A DNA stretch of 44,676 nucleotides, from the NCBI GenBank assembly GCA_022820485.1, contig JAJEFJ010000043.1, forward strand, positions 1 to 44,676. The letters are read 5' to 3'. This stretch comes from Candidatus Latescibacterota bacterium (GTDB taxonomy: Bacteria; Latescibacterota; UBA2968; UBA8231). The notes under the pieces were generated by a model. The model saw only the letters and a list, made by a program, of their open reading frames with translations, was not told the origin of the DNA and did no database searches. Positions 18,281 to 24,536 of this stretch are shown piece by piece; position 1 is the stretch's first letter; the number at the start of each line of letters is the position of its first letter. The position numbers were made by a program, and so were the translations under genes.

Positions 18281-19240
18281 TTATTTCTTGCTCTCGGCGA
18301 CCGAGTTTTTGAGCACGCCGATTCCAGAGATCTCGATTTCGACCTTGTCGCCCTTTTTCATAAAAGTGCCGGTGGTCGCGCCGACGCCCGATATGGTGCC
18401 GGTGCTGATCAGGTCACCCGGTTCTAGGGTGATAATCGCCGAGATGTACTCGATGATTTTATTAACCGGGTAGAGCATCTGGCCGGTGTTGTTGTGTTGC
18501 TTGCGCTTGCCGTTGATGTACGTGCTGATGTCGAGAACCTGGGGATCCTTGATCTCGTCTGAGGTGACGATCCACGGCCCCTGCGGAGCAAAGGTGTCGA
18601 GCCATTTGCCGTTGAGCCAGTCGAACCACTCGTCGCGCGGGCGGCTGTCGGTGCGCTTCTTGATGACCAACTCGCGTTCGGATACATCGTTCATAACAGT
18701 GTAACCGGCCACGTATCTGAGCGCGTCCTTGGCTTTGACGCCCTTGGTCTTGCGGCCGATGACCACCGCCAACTCGCCTTCCCAATCGATGCTGTTGGCA
18801 ATCGGGGGAATGAGGATGCGATCCCCAGGACCAATGACCGTAGTGGTCGGCGGCTTCATAAAGACGCGCGGGGTTTCCTTGTCTTGGGCATCCATTTTGC
18901 CGCCACCTTCTTCAATGTGGTCTTGATAGTTGCCAGCCAAGCAGAACACCTTGCGCGGGTTGGGCACGGGAGCGCGGAGGCGGACCTTGCTGAGGGCGTG
19001 GATGGTCTTGCCGTTGGGTTCTTTATCTTCGGCATACGCCGCGGCCTGTTTGGCAGCGCGCAGGCCCTTGGCACCTGCCGAGAGCAGGGTCAGCATGTCA
19101 GTAAAGAAGGGATGCGTTTTGCGCTTTTCTTGGCGGGCCAAGACGCGGTCGGCAGCGGCGAGATCCACAACGACATTGTCGTCGCCGACGACTGCGCCCA
19201 CGCGCTGTTCGCCAGCGGCAGAGTACGTGGCTAATTTCAC
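18281..19240 (-). CDS. Fumarylacetoacetate hydrolase family protein
   Basis: A 319-residue enzyme of the FAH superfamily. Typical blocks are VFCLAGNYQDHIEE, the metal-binding DWEGELAVVIGR (E-x-E, near residue 165), GYTVMNDVSERELV, and EPGDLISTGTISGVGAT near the C-terminus. Members hydrate or hydrolyse acylpyruvates and 2-keto-3-deoxy acids in catabolic pathways. GTG at 19240 (VKLATYSAAG) is taken as start because GGAGGAAATT precedes it. It heads the long minus-strand run and faces the acetyltransferase gene across a short divergent gap that carries a 9-pair inverted repeat (19268-19289), a possible operator. Confidence 0.92.
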   Translation of the reverse strand: MKLATYSAAGEQRVGAVVGDDNVVVDLAAADRVLARQEKRKTHPFFTDMLTLLSAGAKGLRAAKQAAAYAEDKEPNGKTIHALSKVRLRAPVPNPRKVFCLAGNYQDHIEEGGGKMDAQDKETPRVFMKPPTTTVIGPGDRILIPPIANSIDWEGELAVVIGRKTKGVKAKDALRYVAGYTVMNDVSERELVIKKRTDSRPRDEWFDWLNGKWLDTFAPQGPWIVTSDEIKDPQVLDISTYINGKRKQHNNTGQMLYPVNKIIEYISAIITLEPGDLISTGTISGVGATTGTFMKKGDKVEIEISGIGVLKNSVAESKK

Positions 19241-19267
19241 AATTTCCTCCGTATGCAAAGGGTTTCT

Positions 19268-19289
19268 GCGCCGACCATTCGGTCGGTGC
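19268..19289. repeat. Inverted repeat in divergent promoter gap
   Basis: Arms 19268-19276 and 19281-19289 pair over nine positions with one G-T pair and a 4-base spacer (core CCGACC/GGTCGG). No T-run follows on either strand, so an operator is likelier than a terminator. Confidence 0.4.
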
Positions 19290-19327
19290 ATTGGTAAATA
19301 AATAAGGACAATTTATATTCGGTCAGC

Positions 19328-19894
19328 ATGGCAAAAGACTACTTCATCCATCCCAGCACCTGCGTCGATGAGCCGGTCACCATCGGCGCGGGAACCCATA
19401 TATGGCATTTCTGCCACCTCATGCCCGACGCCCAGATCGGCCAAAACTGCAATCTCGGCCAAAACGTCTATATTGATCGCGGCGTGGTGATCGGCGACGG
19501 CTGCAAAATACAGAACAACGTCTCGATCTACAAGGGAGTCACGCTCGAAGACGAGGTCTTCTGCGGCCCGTCAATGGTATTCACCAACATCGTCAACCCC
19601 CGCTCCTTTATTGACCGCCGGCACGAGTTCCAAGAGACGCGGGTGTGCAAGGGGGCTTCGCTGGGAGCCAACTCAACCATCGTCTGCGGCGTCGAAATCG
19701 GCGAGTACGCCCTCATTGGCGCCGGAGCAGTCGTAACCCGCGACGTGCCGGCCTATGCGCTGATAACCGGCGTGCCTGGGCGGCAGACGGGCTGGGCCTG
19801 CCGCTGCGGCGTCACGCTGAGCGGTAATCTGGTCTGTGCGGAATGCGGCGCGGGCTACGAGGAGGACGCGGGGCGGCTGCGACCGCTGACTTGA
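19328..19894 (+). CDS. Hexapeptide-repeat N-acetyltransferase, WbpD/WlbB-like, with C-terminal Zn-ribbon
   Basis: A 188-residue left-handed beta-helix acyltransferase. Hexapeptide repeats run from VTIGAGTHIWHF through IGQNCNLGQNVYI, IGDGCKIQNNVSIYKGV and LGANSTIVCGVEIGEYALIGAGAVV. The block VFTNIVNPRSFIDRRHEF is characteristic of the UDP-2-acetamido-3-amino-glucuronate N-acetyltransferases of surface polysaccharide synthesis. The last thirty residues add a Cys4 motif (CRCGV...CAECGAGY) that resembles a rubredoxin-like Zn-ribbon. It uses acetyl-CoA in the cytoplasm. No other polysaccharide genes are visible nearby. Confidence 0.88.
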   Translation: MAKDYFIHPSTCVDEPVTIGAGTHIWHFCHLMPDAQIGQNCNLGQNVYIDRGVVIGDGCKIQNNVSIYKGVTLEDEVFCGPSMVFTNIVNPRSFIDRRHEFQETRVCKGASLGANSTIVCGVEIGEYALIGAGAVVTRDVPAYALITGVPGRQTGWACRCGVTLSGNLVCAECGAGYEEDAGRLRPLT

Positions 19895-19944
19895 GGCGGG
19901 CCGACACGCCTTAAAAAGGCTTCTCATGGAGGTAATCAACGACG

Positions 19945-20148
19945 ATGAATGACCGCGAACATCCGTTAATCGCCGCGATCAAGCAGACTTTGGCCGACCC
20001 CGGAGCGACCAGACGCATGGTGCTCGAACAGGGCGAGGCGTTCGTCTATCTCAGCGACGACGAACAATTCATAGTGACCGAATGGCCCGACGGCCGAATC
20101 GAGAAAAAGCCCTTCCAACCGATGGATACAAAAGGGGCTGATAGCTGA
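19945..20148 (+). CDS. Small protein of unknown function
   Basis: A 67-residue acidic protein (MNDREHPLIAAIKQTLADPG...) with GGAGG upstream of its ATG. I do not recognise a family. The middle (EAFVYLSDDEQFIVTEWPDG) could form a small beta-sheet. It lies 50 bases after the acetyltransferase on the same strand. A 46-base piece of its 5' coding region (19965-20010) is repeated at 21951-21996 in the same orientation with three mismatches, which suggests local duplication. Confidence 0.5.
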   Translation: MNDREHPLIAAIKQTLADPGATRRMVLEQGEAFVYLSDDEQFIVTEWPDGRIEKKPFQPMDTKGADS

Positions 20149-20199
20149 GTTGGCCCTTGTGATCGGGGCGAATGAGGCCGGGAAATCTTGGCTATAGAG

Positions 20200-20301
20200 A
20201 CGGATGCGCAGCTCAAAAGTCGCGCCTTCGGCGTTCTAAATCAGGTGGGCTGCTCCGACCGAACCGTTGCGCTGCTTGCCGATGATGATCCCGTCGACCT
20301 C
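20200..20301 (-). pseudogene. DnaB-like replicative helicase C-terminal tail, remnant 1
   Basis: Reading from 20301 on the minus strand gives EVDGIIIGKQRNGSVG followed by AAHLI, a TAG (20236-20238), then NAEGATFE. This matches the conserved end of replicative helicases (IIAKQRNGPTG...). Only about thirty residues remain, with an internal stop. A second, better-kept copy lies at 20938-21055. The fragment overlaps the 3' end of the small antitoxin-like gene in another frame. Confidence 0.5.
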
Positions 20302-20417
20302 CGTTTATCCTGACGCCTTATATAATACTCAACTAGCTTCTTCGGATCGTGTTCGCATTCCGCCGATATGCTATGGCGGGCTTTGCGTATCCTATCGATC
20401 ACCAGATCATTTTCCAT
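20241..20417 (-). CDS. Small partner protein of a PIN-domain toxin, C-terminus replaced
   Basis: A 58-residue frame with an excellent ribosome site (AGGAGG, eight bases before ATG at 20417). The first forty residues (MENDLVIDRIRKARHSISAE...HDPKKLVEYYIRRQDKR) resemble the small proteins that accompany PIN-domain toxins of the YIETSIPSFY type. From about residue 40 the frame runs into the DnaB-like tail in a different phase, giving a Ser-rich nonsense end. The start overlaps the PIN gene stop by eleven bases, as expected for a coupled toxin-antitoxin pair. It is probably a hybrid and partly damaged. Confidence 0.55.
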   Translation of the reverse strand: MENDLVIDRIRKARHSISAECEHDPKKLVEYYIRRQDKRRSTGSSSASSATVRSEQPT

Positions 20418-20900
20418 CGCCGAGTCCTCCTAGAAGACCAAGTGGGGTCACCAACGTGGGCACGAAGAGACCAAGGGTCGTATTGACCCATTCGATATGA
20501 CTGAATTTATTCGCATTAGCCAAGTGTTTGCAGTTCCACGTCAATAGGAAGTCACATTTATGTTGTGAAGCCAAGGCCAAGTGCAAAGCATCCCCCACAG
20601 GATTGCGGGGCATCAACTTATGTTCAATATACGCCTCGACAATTTCCCCGGTTTCCTCTTCAATGGGCAAGAGTTCCACATTTTGCATTAAAGATAAGGT
20701 TTGATTCCTGTTTGGATGGTCTTCCTTACTGAGCTCATCTAAGACTGCGTCACTAGTTACTATATGATATTCTTCGCGACTTTTGTCCCACCACTGCCGC
20801 GTCCATTTTCGGCAAGCTACCATTTCAGGCTCTGGTCTAATTTCGTGATAGAAACTTGGAATGGAAGTCTCAATTCAATATAGACTTTAGGTTTCTCCAT
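20407..20900 (-). pseudogene. PIN-domain toxin (VapC-like), frameshifted by a 5-base tandem duplication
   Basis: From ATG at 20900 the frame reads MEKPKVYIE, then loses phase. Five bases later the other frame continues with IETSIPSFYHEIRPEPEMVAC and runs intact to 20407, including SDAVLDEL, the conserved NPVGDALHLALA (Asp near the middle) and FLLTWNCKHLANA. The break coincides with TCAATTCAAT at 20870-20879, an exact tandem copy of five bases. Translation from the internal ATG at 20823 would lack the first acidic residue of the PIN active site. The toxin is therefore probably inactive. It is coupled to the small partner gene at 20241-20417. Confidence 0.75.
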
Positions 20901-20937
20901 GACCATTAAGCCGTTTCGTCAAAATTCCTTTTCCGAC

Positions 20938-21055
20938 TCATCCGCCATTCGGGGCTACCGGATAGTAGGTCTCGCTTTCGGCGTTCCACATCAGTTTGAC
21001 CGAGCCGACCGGACCGTTGCACTGCTTGCCGATCTTGTCTTTACCCGCGTCGGCT
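20938..21055 (-). pseudogene. DnaB-like replicative helicase C-terminal tail, remnant 2
   Basis: On the minus strand an open frame reads KADAGKDKIGKQCNGPVG, then SVKLMWNAESETYYPVAPN, and stops at 20938-20940. The core IGKQ-NGP-G is the conserved end of DnaB-type helicases. Its upstream end overlaps the last codons of the HNH gene in another frame. It is similar at DNA level to 20200-20301 and in the same orientation, so the PIN toxin module is bracketed by two copies of the same gene end. Confidence 0.5.
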
Positions 21056-21655
21056 TTTCCAAAAGCGGCGCTTCTGGGCTGGTGCTTTGAGCAGTTCCGG
21101 GTCTATAGGCGGGTCGGCCGGCGTCCTTTCCTCCTGCGGCAAGTGACCGACGTGTTTTTCCCTGAACTCAATGTCGGTCATCGTGCCTTTGGCTAGGTTG
21201 CAAATACGGCAGGCCAACTGGCAGTTTCGGATATGGTCCGGGCCGCCTTGAGCCTTCGGAACCATATGCTCGATTTGGAGTTCATCGTACTGGTACACGT
21301 TACCGCAGTAAATACATTTGCCTTGCTGCTTGTGGAACAGCAGACGCTTATCCTTGGCCTTCTGGTCATCTTCCAGTAAAGCGGCGCGTTCGTCGAAGGT
21401 GCCGGCTCTGACCGGGTCGTACCTGCGGAACTTCTGCTTGTTTTTCCCCGATTTCGGCTTTTTCTTGCTCGCCACGTTAGCTTTCTTGTTGCACTCGATG
21501 CAGAGGGGATACCCTGAGTCTTTATACACCCCACATTGGGGACACTCATCAATAACGCCTTCCTGACAGTCCTCCCAGTGCTCACGGCACAAATAGTGAT
21601 TTCTCCGTACTTTCTCGGTGCAGGATTGCTCTTTGCAGATGTTCGATGCTGGCAT
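21041..21655 (-). CDS. HNH endonuclease with N-terminal zinc knuckles
   Basis: A 204-residue protein. The N-terminal half has two Cys/His clusters (CKEQSCTEKVRRNHYLCREHW and CPQCGVYKDSGYPLCIEC), then a Lys-rich linker (about 80-95). The nuclease core is CIYCGNVYQYDELQIEHMVPKAQGG, with NCQLACRICNLAKG: a typical HNH with the two CxxC zinc pairs. Such nucleases occur in phages, homing elements and defence loci. ATG at 21655 has AAAGGA at good spacing and a promoter-like pair lies at 21760-21788. Its 3' end abuts a DnaB-like tail, so it may be part of a mobile element that inserted into or beside a helicase gene. Confidence 0.85.
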   Translation of the reverse strand: MPASNICKEQSCTEKVRRNHYLCREHWEDCQEGVIDECPQCGVYKDSGYPLCIECNKKANVASKKKPKSGKNKQKFRRYDPVRAGTFDERAALLEDDQKAKDKRLLFHKQQGKCIYCGNVYQYDELQIEHMVPKAQGGPDHIRNCQLACRICNLAKGTMTDIEFREKHVGHLPQEERTPADPPIDPELLKAPAQKRRFWKSRRG

Positions 21656-21759
21656 GGTCGTCCTTTGATTTTGGGCTAAGTCGTCAGCCTGCTACCGACA
21701 GGAAATGGCGTGCGCCGACCGCAGCAGTTCGGCCTTCTGGTGTTTGTAGGTCGGATAGC

Positions 21760-21788
21760 ACTATACAATAAAGGGCTTGCCAAGTAAA
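21760..21788 (-). promoter_or_regulatory. Putative promoter of the HNH gene
   Basis: On the minus strand, TTTACT (21783-21788) and TATAGT (21760-21765) are 17 bases apart, about 105 bases before the HNH start. The rest of 21656-21880 shows no gene I can support. Confidence 0.45.
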
Positions 21789-21883
21789 TAGAGAAGTCCT
21801 GCACGAGCCGGGACACGACCACATCCGGTGGGACAGCAAGGAAAGGCAAGGCTGACCAGCGGGAAGATAGATCGCCCTACACT

Positions 21884-21945
21884 CTAATCCGTCGGAAACG
21901 ACAACGGAAAAGTCGGCTCTTGCTCCTGTCGCCGAGAGCGCGTCA
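21884..21945 (-). repeat. Tail repeat, copy D
   Basis: The most diverged copy of a gene 3' end found four times in this region. On the minus strand it encodes RSRRQEQEPTFPLSFPTD and a stop. Compared with copy A the DNA differences are mostly synonymous (Thr ACT for ACC, Leu TTG for CTG) or conservative (T/S, H/R, D/E), as if kept by selection on the peptide. Confidence 0.75.
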
Positions 21946-21950
21946 GGTCG

Positions 21951-21996
21951 GTTAATCGCCGCGATCAAGCGGACTTTGGCCGATTCCGGAGCGACC
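21951..21996 (+). repeat. Duplicated 5' piece of the gene at 19945
   Basis: These 46 bases match 19965-20010 with three mismatches in the same orientation. The flanks do not match, so this is a fragment duplication. It directly follows tail repeat copy D and lies inside the 3' half of a damaged antitoxin-like frame. Confidence 0.75.
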
Positions 21997-22140
21997 TTGC
22001 GGATCCGTTGACTTCCAGCTCTGTACATCGTCTTCGATACGGCGCAGGTACCGTGGAGATTCGATTGGTAGCTGTAGCTCGGCTCCCTCGCGGAAGAATT
22101 TCCCTCTCACAGCCTTAGAAAAATCATATTCCTGTTTCAT
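21952..22140 (-). pseudogene. Antitoxin-like gene with replaced 3' end
   Basis: A 62-residue frame starting MKQEYDFSKAVRGKFFREGAE, a beginning I associate with CopG/ribbon-type antitoxins of toxin-antitoxin pairs (MK-EYDFSK-RGKFYR...). After about residue 26 the sequence no longer fits such proteins and the last part is read antisense to the duplicated 19945 fragment. Repeat copy C lies immediately upstream and supplies the AGGGGA before the ATG. No toxin partner is visible. I infer a truncated antitoxin; an intact small protein of unknown kind is possible. Confidence 0.45.
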
Positions 22141-22142
22141 TC

Positions 22143-22182
22143 CCCTAATCCGTCGGAAACGACAGCGGAAACGTCGGCTCTT
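22143..22182 (-). repeat. Tail repeat, copy C
   Basis: Forty bases matching copy A with one mismatch. The minus strand encodes NKEPTFPLSFPTD and a stop, preceded in frame by TAA, so only the last part of the tail is kept. The codon for Thr differs from the other copies without changing the residue. Confidence 0.8.
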
Positions 22183-22272
22183 TGTTTTATCGGCGGATGA
22201 TGCTCTGCCCCCTCGGCGACGATGGGATCACGTAACGCGCCAGCTTGGTATAGGTACTGGAGCGGAGAAGTA

Positions 22273-22539
22273 TTACAGATGACGTCGGGCACTAGCCAAG
22301 TCCTGTTGGAGGTCTTCCGCGGTCAGTTGGAAAGAATCGACGCCGTAGTCGGCTAGCTTTATTAGGAACAAGGGCTTAGGTATATCAGCCAACTTGGCTG
22401 CCGCCCCCGAGGACAGCCGTCCCAACTCGTAGAGCTTGATGGCGATGAGGAGCTTGGCCTCTTCACTAAATTGCTCGGGAGAACATCCCAAGGCCAGTAG
22501 AACCTCATCTCCGTAGTCAATGGTCAATGTTCTCTTCAT
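22273..22539 (-). CDS. UPF0175-family antitoxin-like protein, without visible toxin
   Basis: An 88-residue protein with the pattern of UPF0175 proteins: LGCSPEQFSEEAKLLIAIKLYELGRLSSGAAAKLADIPKPLFL, a small helix-turn-helix-like segment, then a short C-terminal region. These are usually paired with a PIN-like (DUF3368) toxin gene just downstream; here no such gene follows between 22272 and the next repeat. ATG at 22539 has GGAGG nine bases upstream. It sits between tail repeats C and B. It may be an orphan kept for regulation or as protection against a toxin from elsewhere. Confidence 0.75.
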   Translation of the reverse strand: MKRTLTIDYGDEVLLALGCSPEQFSEEAKLLIAIKLYELGRLSSGAAAKLADIPKPLFLIKLADYGVDSFQLTAEDLQQDLASARRHL

Positions 22540-22600
22540 CAAGTTATGCCTCCATGTAGGTGCTGCGTAACGGACGCCTGACAGATTGAATTAAACGCCA

Positions 22601-22670
22601 CCCTAATCCGTCGGAAACGACAGCGGAAAGGTCGGCTCTTGGTCCTGATGGCGAGTGCGCGACTCAATCT
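22601..22670 (-). repeat. Tail repeat, copy B
   Basis: Seventy bases with only two mismatches to copy A (23012-23081), same orientation. On the minus strand it encodes IESRTRHQDQEPTFPLSFPTD-stop as the end of a short open frame with no recognisable gene upstream. Confidence 0.88.
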
Positions 22671-22709
22671 CGTCCTCCAATGCCTCATTGCGATTGATTT
22701 GCCTGCAAA

Positions 22710-22737
22710 TGTAGCTTATGTAGCCTATATTGTAGGC
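22710..22737. promoter_or_regulatory. Probable autoregulatory operator of the antitoxin gene
   Basis: Three TGTAG words (22710, 22719, 22731) and an inverted repeat GCCTA-5 bases-TAGGC (22723-22737) lie directly before the antitoxin ATG. Ribbon-helix-helix antitoxins typically bind such sites in their own promoters; a TATATT at 22726-22731 could be the -10 box. Confidence 0.5.
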
Positions 22738-22995
22738 ATGGCTGAGAAACACACTCAATACACCATCAGAAAAGTGCCGCCGCACTTAGACGAAGAACTC
22801 AGAAGAAGGGCTCACCAAGAACACAAGAGCCTAAATGAACTCGCTCTGTGGGCCTTAGCGCGCGGTTTAGGTTTATCGGAACAGGAAGTACGCCATCACG
22901 ATCTAGATGACTTGGCTGGCACTTGGGTGGACGATCCGGCCTTTGACCGGGCCATCGAAGCCATGGACCAAGTAGATCCCGAACTTTGGTCGTGA
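22738..22995 (+). CDS. Ribbon-helix-helix antitoxin, toxin partner cut off
   Basis: An 85-residue protein. The N-terminal part (YTIRKVPPHLDEELRRRAHQ...KSLNELALWALARGLGL) fits an Arc/CopG-like DNA-binding fold: a beta-strand and two helices. The acidic C-terminus (DDLAGTWVDDPAFDRAIEAMDQVDPELW) would bind and block a toxin. The ATG follows a repeat-rich operator directly. The stop TGA overlaps a GTG (22992) that begins VNLAI, the usual opening of a PIN toxin, but this toxin is lost after five or six codons where tail repeat A starts. It is the only plus-strand gene in this patch. Confidence 0.78.
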   Translation: MAEKHTQYTIRKVPPHLDEELRRRAHQEHKSLNELALWALARGLGLSEQEVRHHDLDDLAGTWVDDPAFDRAIEAMDQVDPELWS

Positions 22996-23011
22996 ACTTA
23001 GCTATCTCGCC
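22992..23011 (+). pseudogene. Stub of a PIN-domain toxin start
   Basis: GTG at 22992 overlaps the antitoxin stop in the GTGA arrangement common in vapBC pairs and encodes VNLAIS before the sequence enters tail repeat A. VNLAID is a common start of VapC-type toxins. Only six codons support this, so it is an inference from position and overlap. Confidence 0.35.
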
Positions 23012-23081
23012 CCCTAATCCGTCGGAAACGACAGCGGAAAGGTCGGCTCTTGGTCCTGATGGCGAGTGCGCGGCTCGATCT
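23012..23081 (-). repeat. Tail repeat, copy A (3' end of the creatininase-family gene)
   Basis: The copy that is part of an intact gene. It contains GTCG-GAAA-CGAC, a small hairpin, and encodes RTRHQDQEPTFPLSFPTD at the C-terminus of the creatininase-family protein. Three partial or full copies follow at 22601, 22143 and 21884 in the same orientation. Confidence 0.88.
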
Positions 23082-23877
23082 TCATCGCGTGGTATTCCTC
23101 GACAAATTCGGCCAAGTTTCGGCTCGCCTCCTCAAAGACGATTTTGCCCTTCTCGGCCGTGGCCTTCTCCGCCTCGCCCATCACCCCGGTATCCGAATAC
23201 TGACTCGTCCACTCGATAAGGCCCATCGGCCCGTGTGAAAATAGGTCAGTGTACAAGAACTTGGAGCCGAGCTTATTCGTCTTGGCGATCTCGCTCTTGA
23301 TCTTGTCCTTGCGCACGCTCTCCGGCGCGAGATACAGCAACATCGAAGTCTCCAGCTCACATGCGTGCGAGCAGCCGCCCGGGAACACGCTCTCGCGCCA
23401 CTCTTTGTCGAAGTCGGGATGGACCCGCAGCAAATGCCACCACGAGCAAAACGTGCAGCTCGCGTCGGTCTCGACTATCGTGCGCCGCGCGACCATGTCC
23501 ACGAGGTTGTGGTTGGACCCGTGGCCATTGACGAGGATCATCTTCTTGAAGCCGTGATAGGCCAAGCTCTTGGTGATGTCGAGCACGTATTGGATGAAGT
23601 GCTCGTAGTGAATGTTGAGCGAACCCGGAAAGTCCATCACGTGGTGGACATAGCCGTAGCTCACCGGCGGCAGGACGAGGGCGAGCTCGGGCTTTAGGCG
23701 CGCGGCTTCCGTCGCCACTGCGTTGGCACAGAGGTGATCCACCTTGAGCGGCAGGTGGTGGCCGTGTTGTTCAACCGAACCAGTAGGTATGATGGGAATT
23801 TTGCCCATGGCTACGGCTTGGTTGACTTCGGGCCAAGTAAGCTCGTCGAACTTGTAAATTTCAGCTACATCGGGCAT
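23014..23877 (-). CDS. Creatininase-family amidohydrolase
   Basis: A 287-residue enzyme of the creatininase superfamily. Metal-binding segments are visible: PTGSVEQHGHHLPLKVD (Glu, His, Asp ligands, near residue 35), VNGHGSNHN near 120, and SHACELETS (Glu) near 180. Members open cyclic amides or act on formamides; the substrate here is unknown. ATG at 23877 has AAAGGAGATCTC upstream. The last 18 residues (RTRHQDQEPTFPLSFPTD) look unlike the rest of the family and are the part repeated downstream. It lies 24 bases after queE and may share its transcript. Confidence 0.9.
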   Translation of the reverse strand: MPDVAEIYKFDELTWPEVNQAVAMGKIPIIPTGSVEQHGHHLPLKVDHLCANAVATEAARLKPELALVLPPVSYGYVHHVMDFPGSLNIHYEHFIQYVLDITKSLAYHGFKKMILVNGHGSNHNLVDMVARRTIVETDASCTFCSWWHLLRVHPDFDKEWRESVFPGGCSHACELETSMLLYLAPESVRKDKIKSEIAKTNKLGSKFLYTDLFSHGPMGLIEWTSQYSDTGVMGEAEKATAEKGKIVFEEASRNLAEFVEEYHAMKIEPRTRHQDQEPTFPLSFPTD

Positions 23878-23900
23878 GAGATCTCCTTTTACGTGTTTGC

Positions 23901-24536
23901 TCAAGGCAGGCCGAGCGTCTTGTGGATGCGGGTGGAGAGGCGCCAGCGCGGATGGCGCTTGAGGATCTCAAGGGCCTTCTGCACGTAGCGCGGCTCAGAG
24001 GATTCGGGCTGCAAATAGACGTAGTCGGCGCGGTGCTCCTCGACGCGCTCCTCGCGAAAAGCCCGGCCGACGACGTATTTGAGCTCGGTAATGCGCGCAA
24101 AACCAGCGACGACCGGGTGGCACTTCGGCGACACGGTCCAATGGTCAATCAGCTCGAATAGCACCGGATCGGGCGCGATCGTGCCGTTGGTCTCAATGTG
24201 CAGCTTGTAGCCCGTTTCTTTGAGCCGACCAGCCAGCGCCGCGAGATTTTGGCCCAAAGGCTCGCCGCCGGTCAAGCACACCCATTCGGCCGGGTGGCGC
24301 GCTACCTCGACGGCAATGTCCTCGATGTCCATGGGCGTGAAGCGGTCGAACTCGGTGTCGCAGAACGGGCAGCGCAGATTGCAGCGCGCTAGGCGCACAA
24401 AAGTGGTAGGCTCGCCGACGCGCAGACCCTCGCCCTCAATCGAGTAGAAAATCTCGTTGATCTGCAGGACGCGCCCAGAGTCGTTCCACACCGGCAGACG
24501 CTCGGCGCGCACTTCGGCTGGCATCTGGACAGTCAC
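23901..24536 (-). CDS. queE: 7-carboxy-7-deazaguanine synthase
   Basis: A 211-residue radical-SAM enzyme that contracts 6-carboxy-tetrahydropterin to 7-carboxy-7-deazaguanine on the way to queuosine or related bases. The substrate-side start EIFYSIEGEG, the cluster motif CNLRCPFC (CxxxCxxC, near residue 52), and CLTGGEPLGQ are all present. GTG at 24536 overlaps the queC stop by four bases. The usual partners queD and folE are not in the window. Confidence 0.95.
   Translation of the reverse strand: MTVQMPAEVRAERLPVWNDSGRVLQINEIFYSIEGEGLRVGEPTTFVRLARCNLRCPFCDTEFDRFTPMDIEDIAVEVARHPAEWVCLTGGEPLGQNLAALAGRLKETGYKLHIETNGTIAPDPVLFELIDHWTVSPKCHPVVAGFARITELKYVVGRAFREERVEEHRADYVYLQPESSEPRYVQKALEILKRHPRWRLSTRIHKTLGLP

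Noticed and set aside
21684..22028. 114-codon minus-strand frame
   Set aside because: Crosses repeat D and the duplicated fragment; no start signal or family pattern.
22143..23081. Integron attC sites
   Set aside because: The repeats bound small genes like cassettes, but they lack the paired core sites of attC, encode a conserved peptide, and no integrase is visible.
21884..23081. CRISPR array
   Set aside because: Intervals are 250-460 bases long and contain genes; repeats are not short, even or palindromic as in CRISPR.
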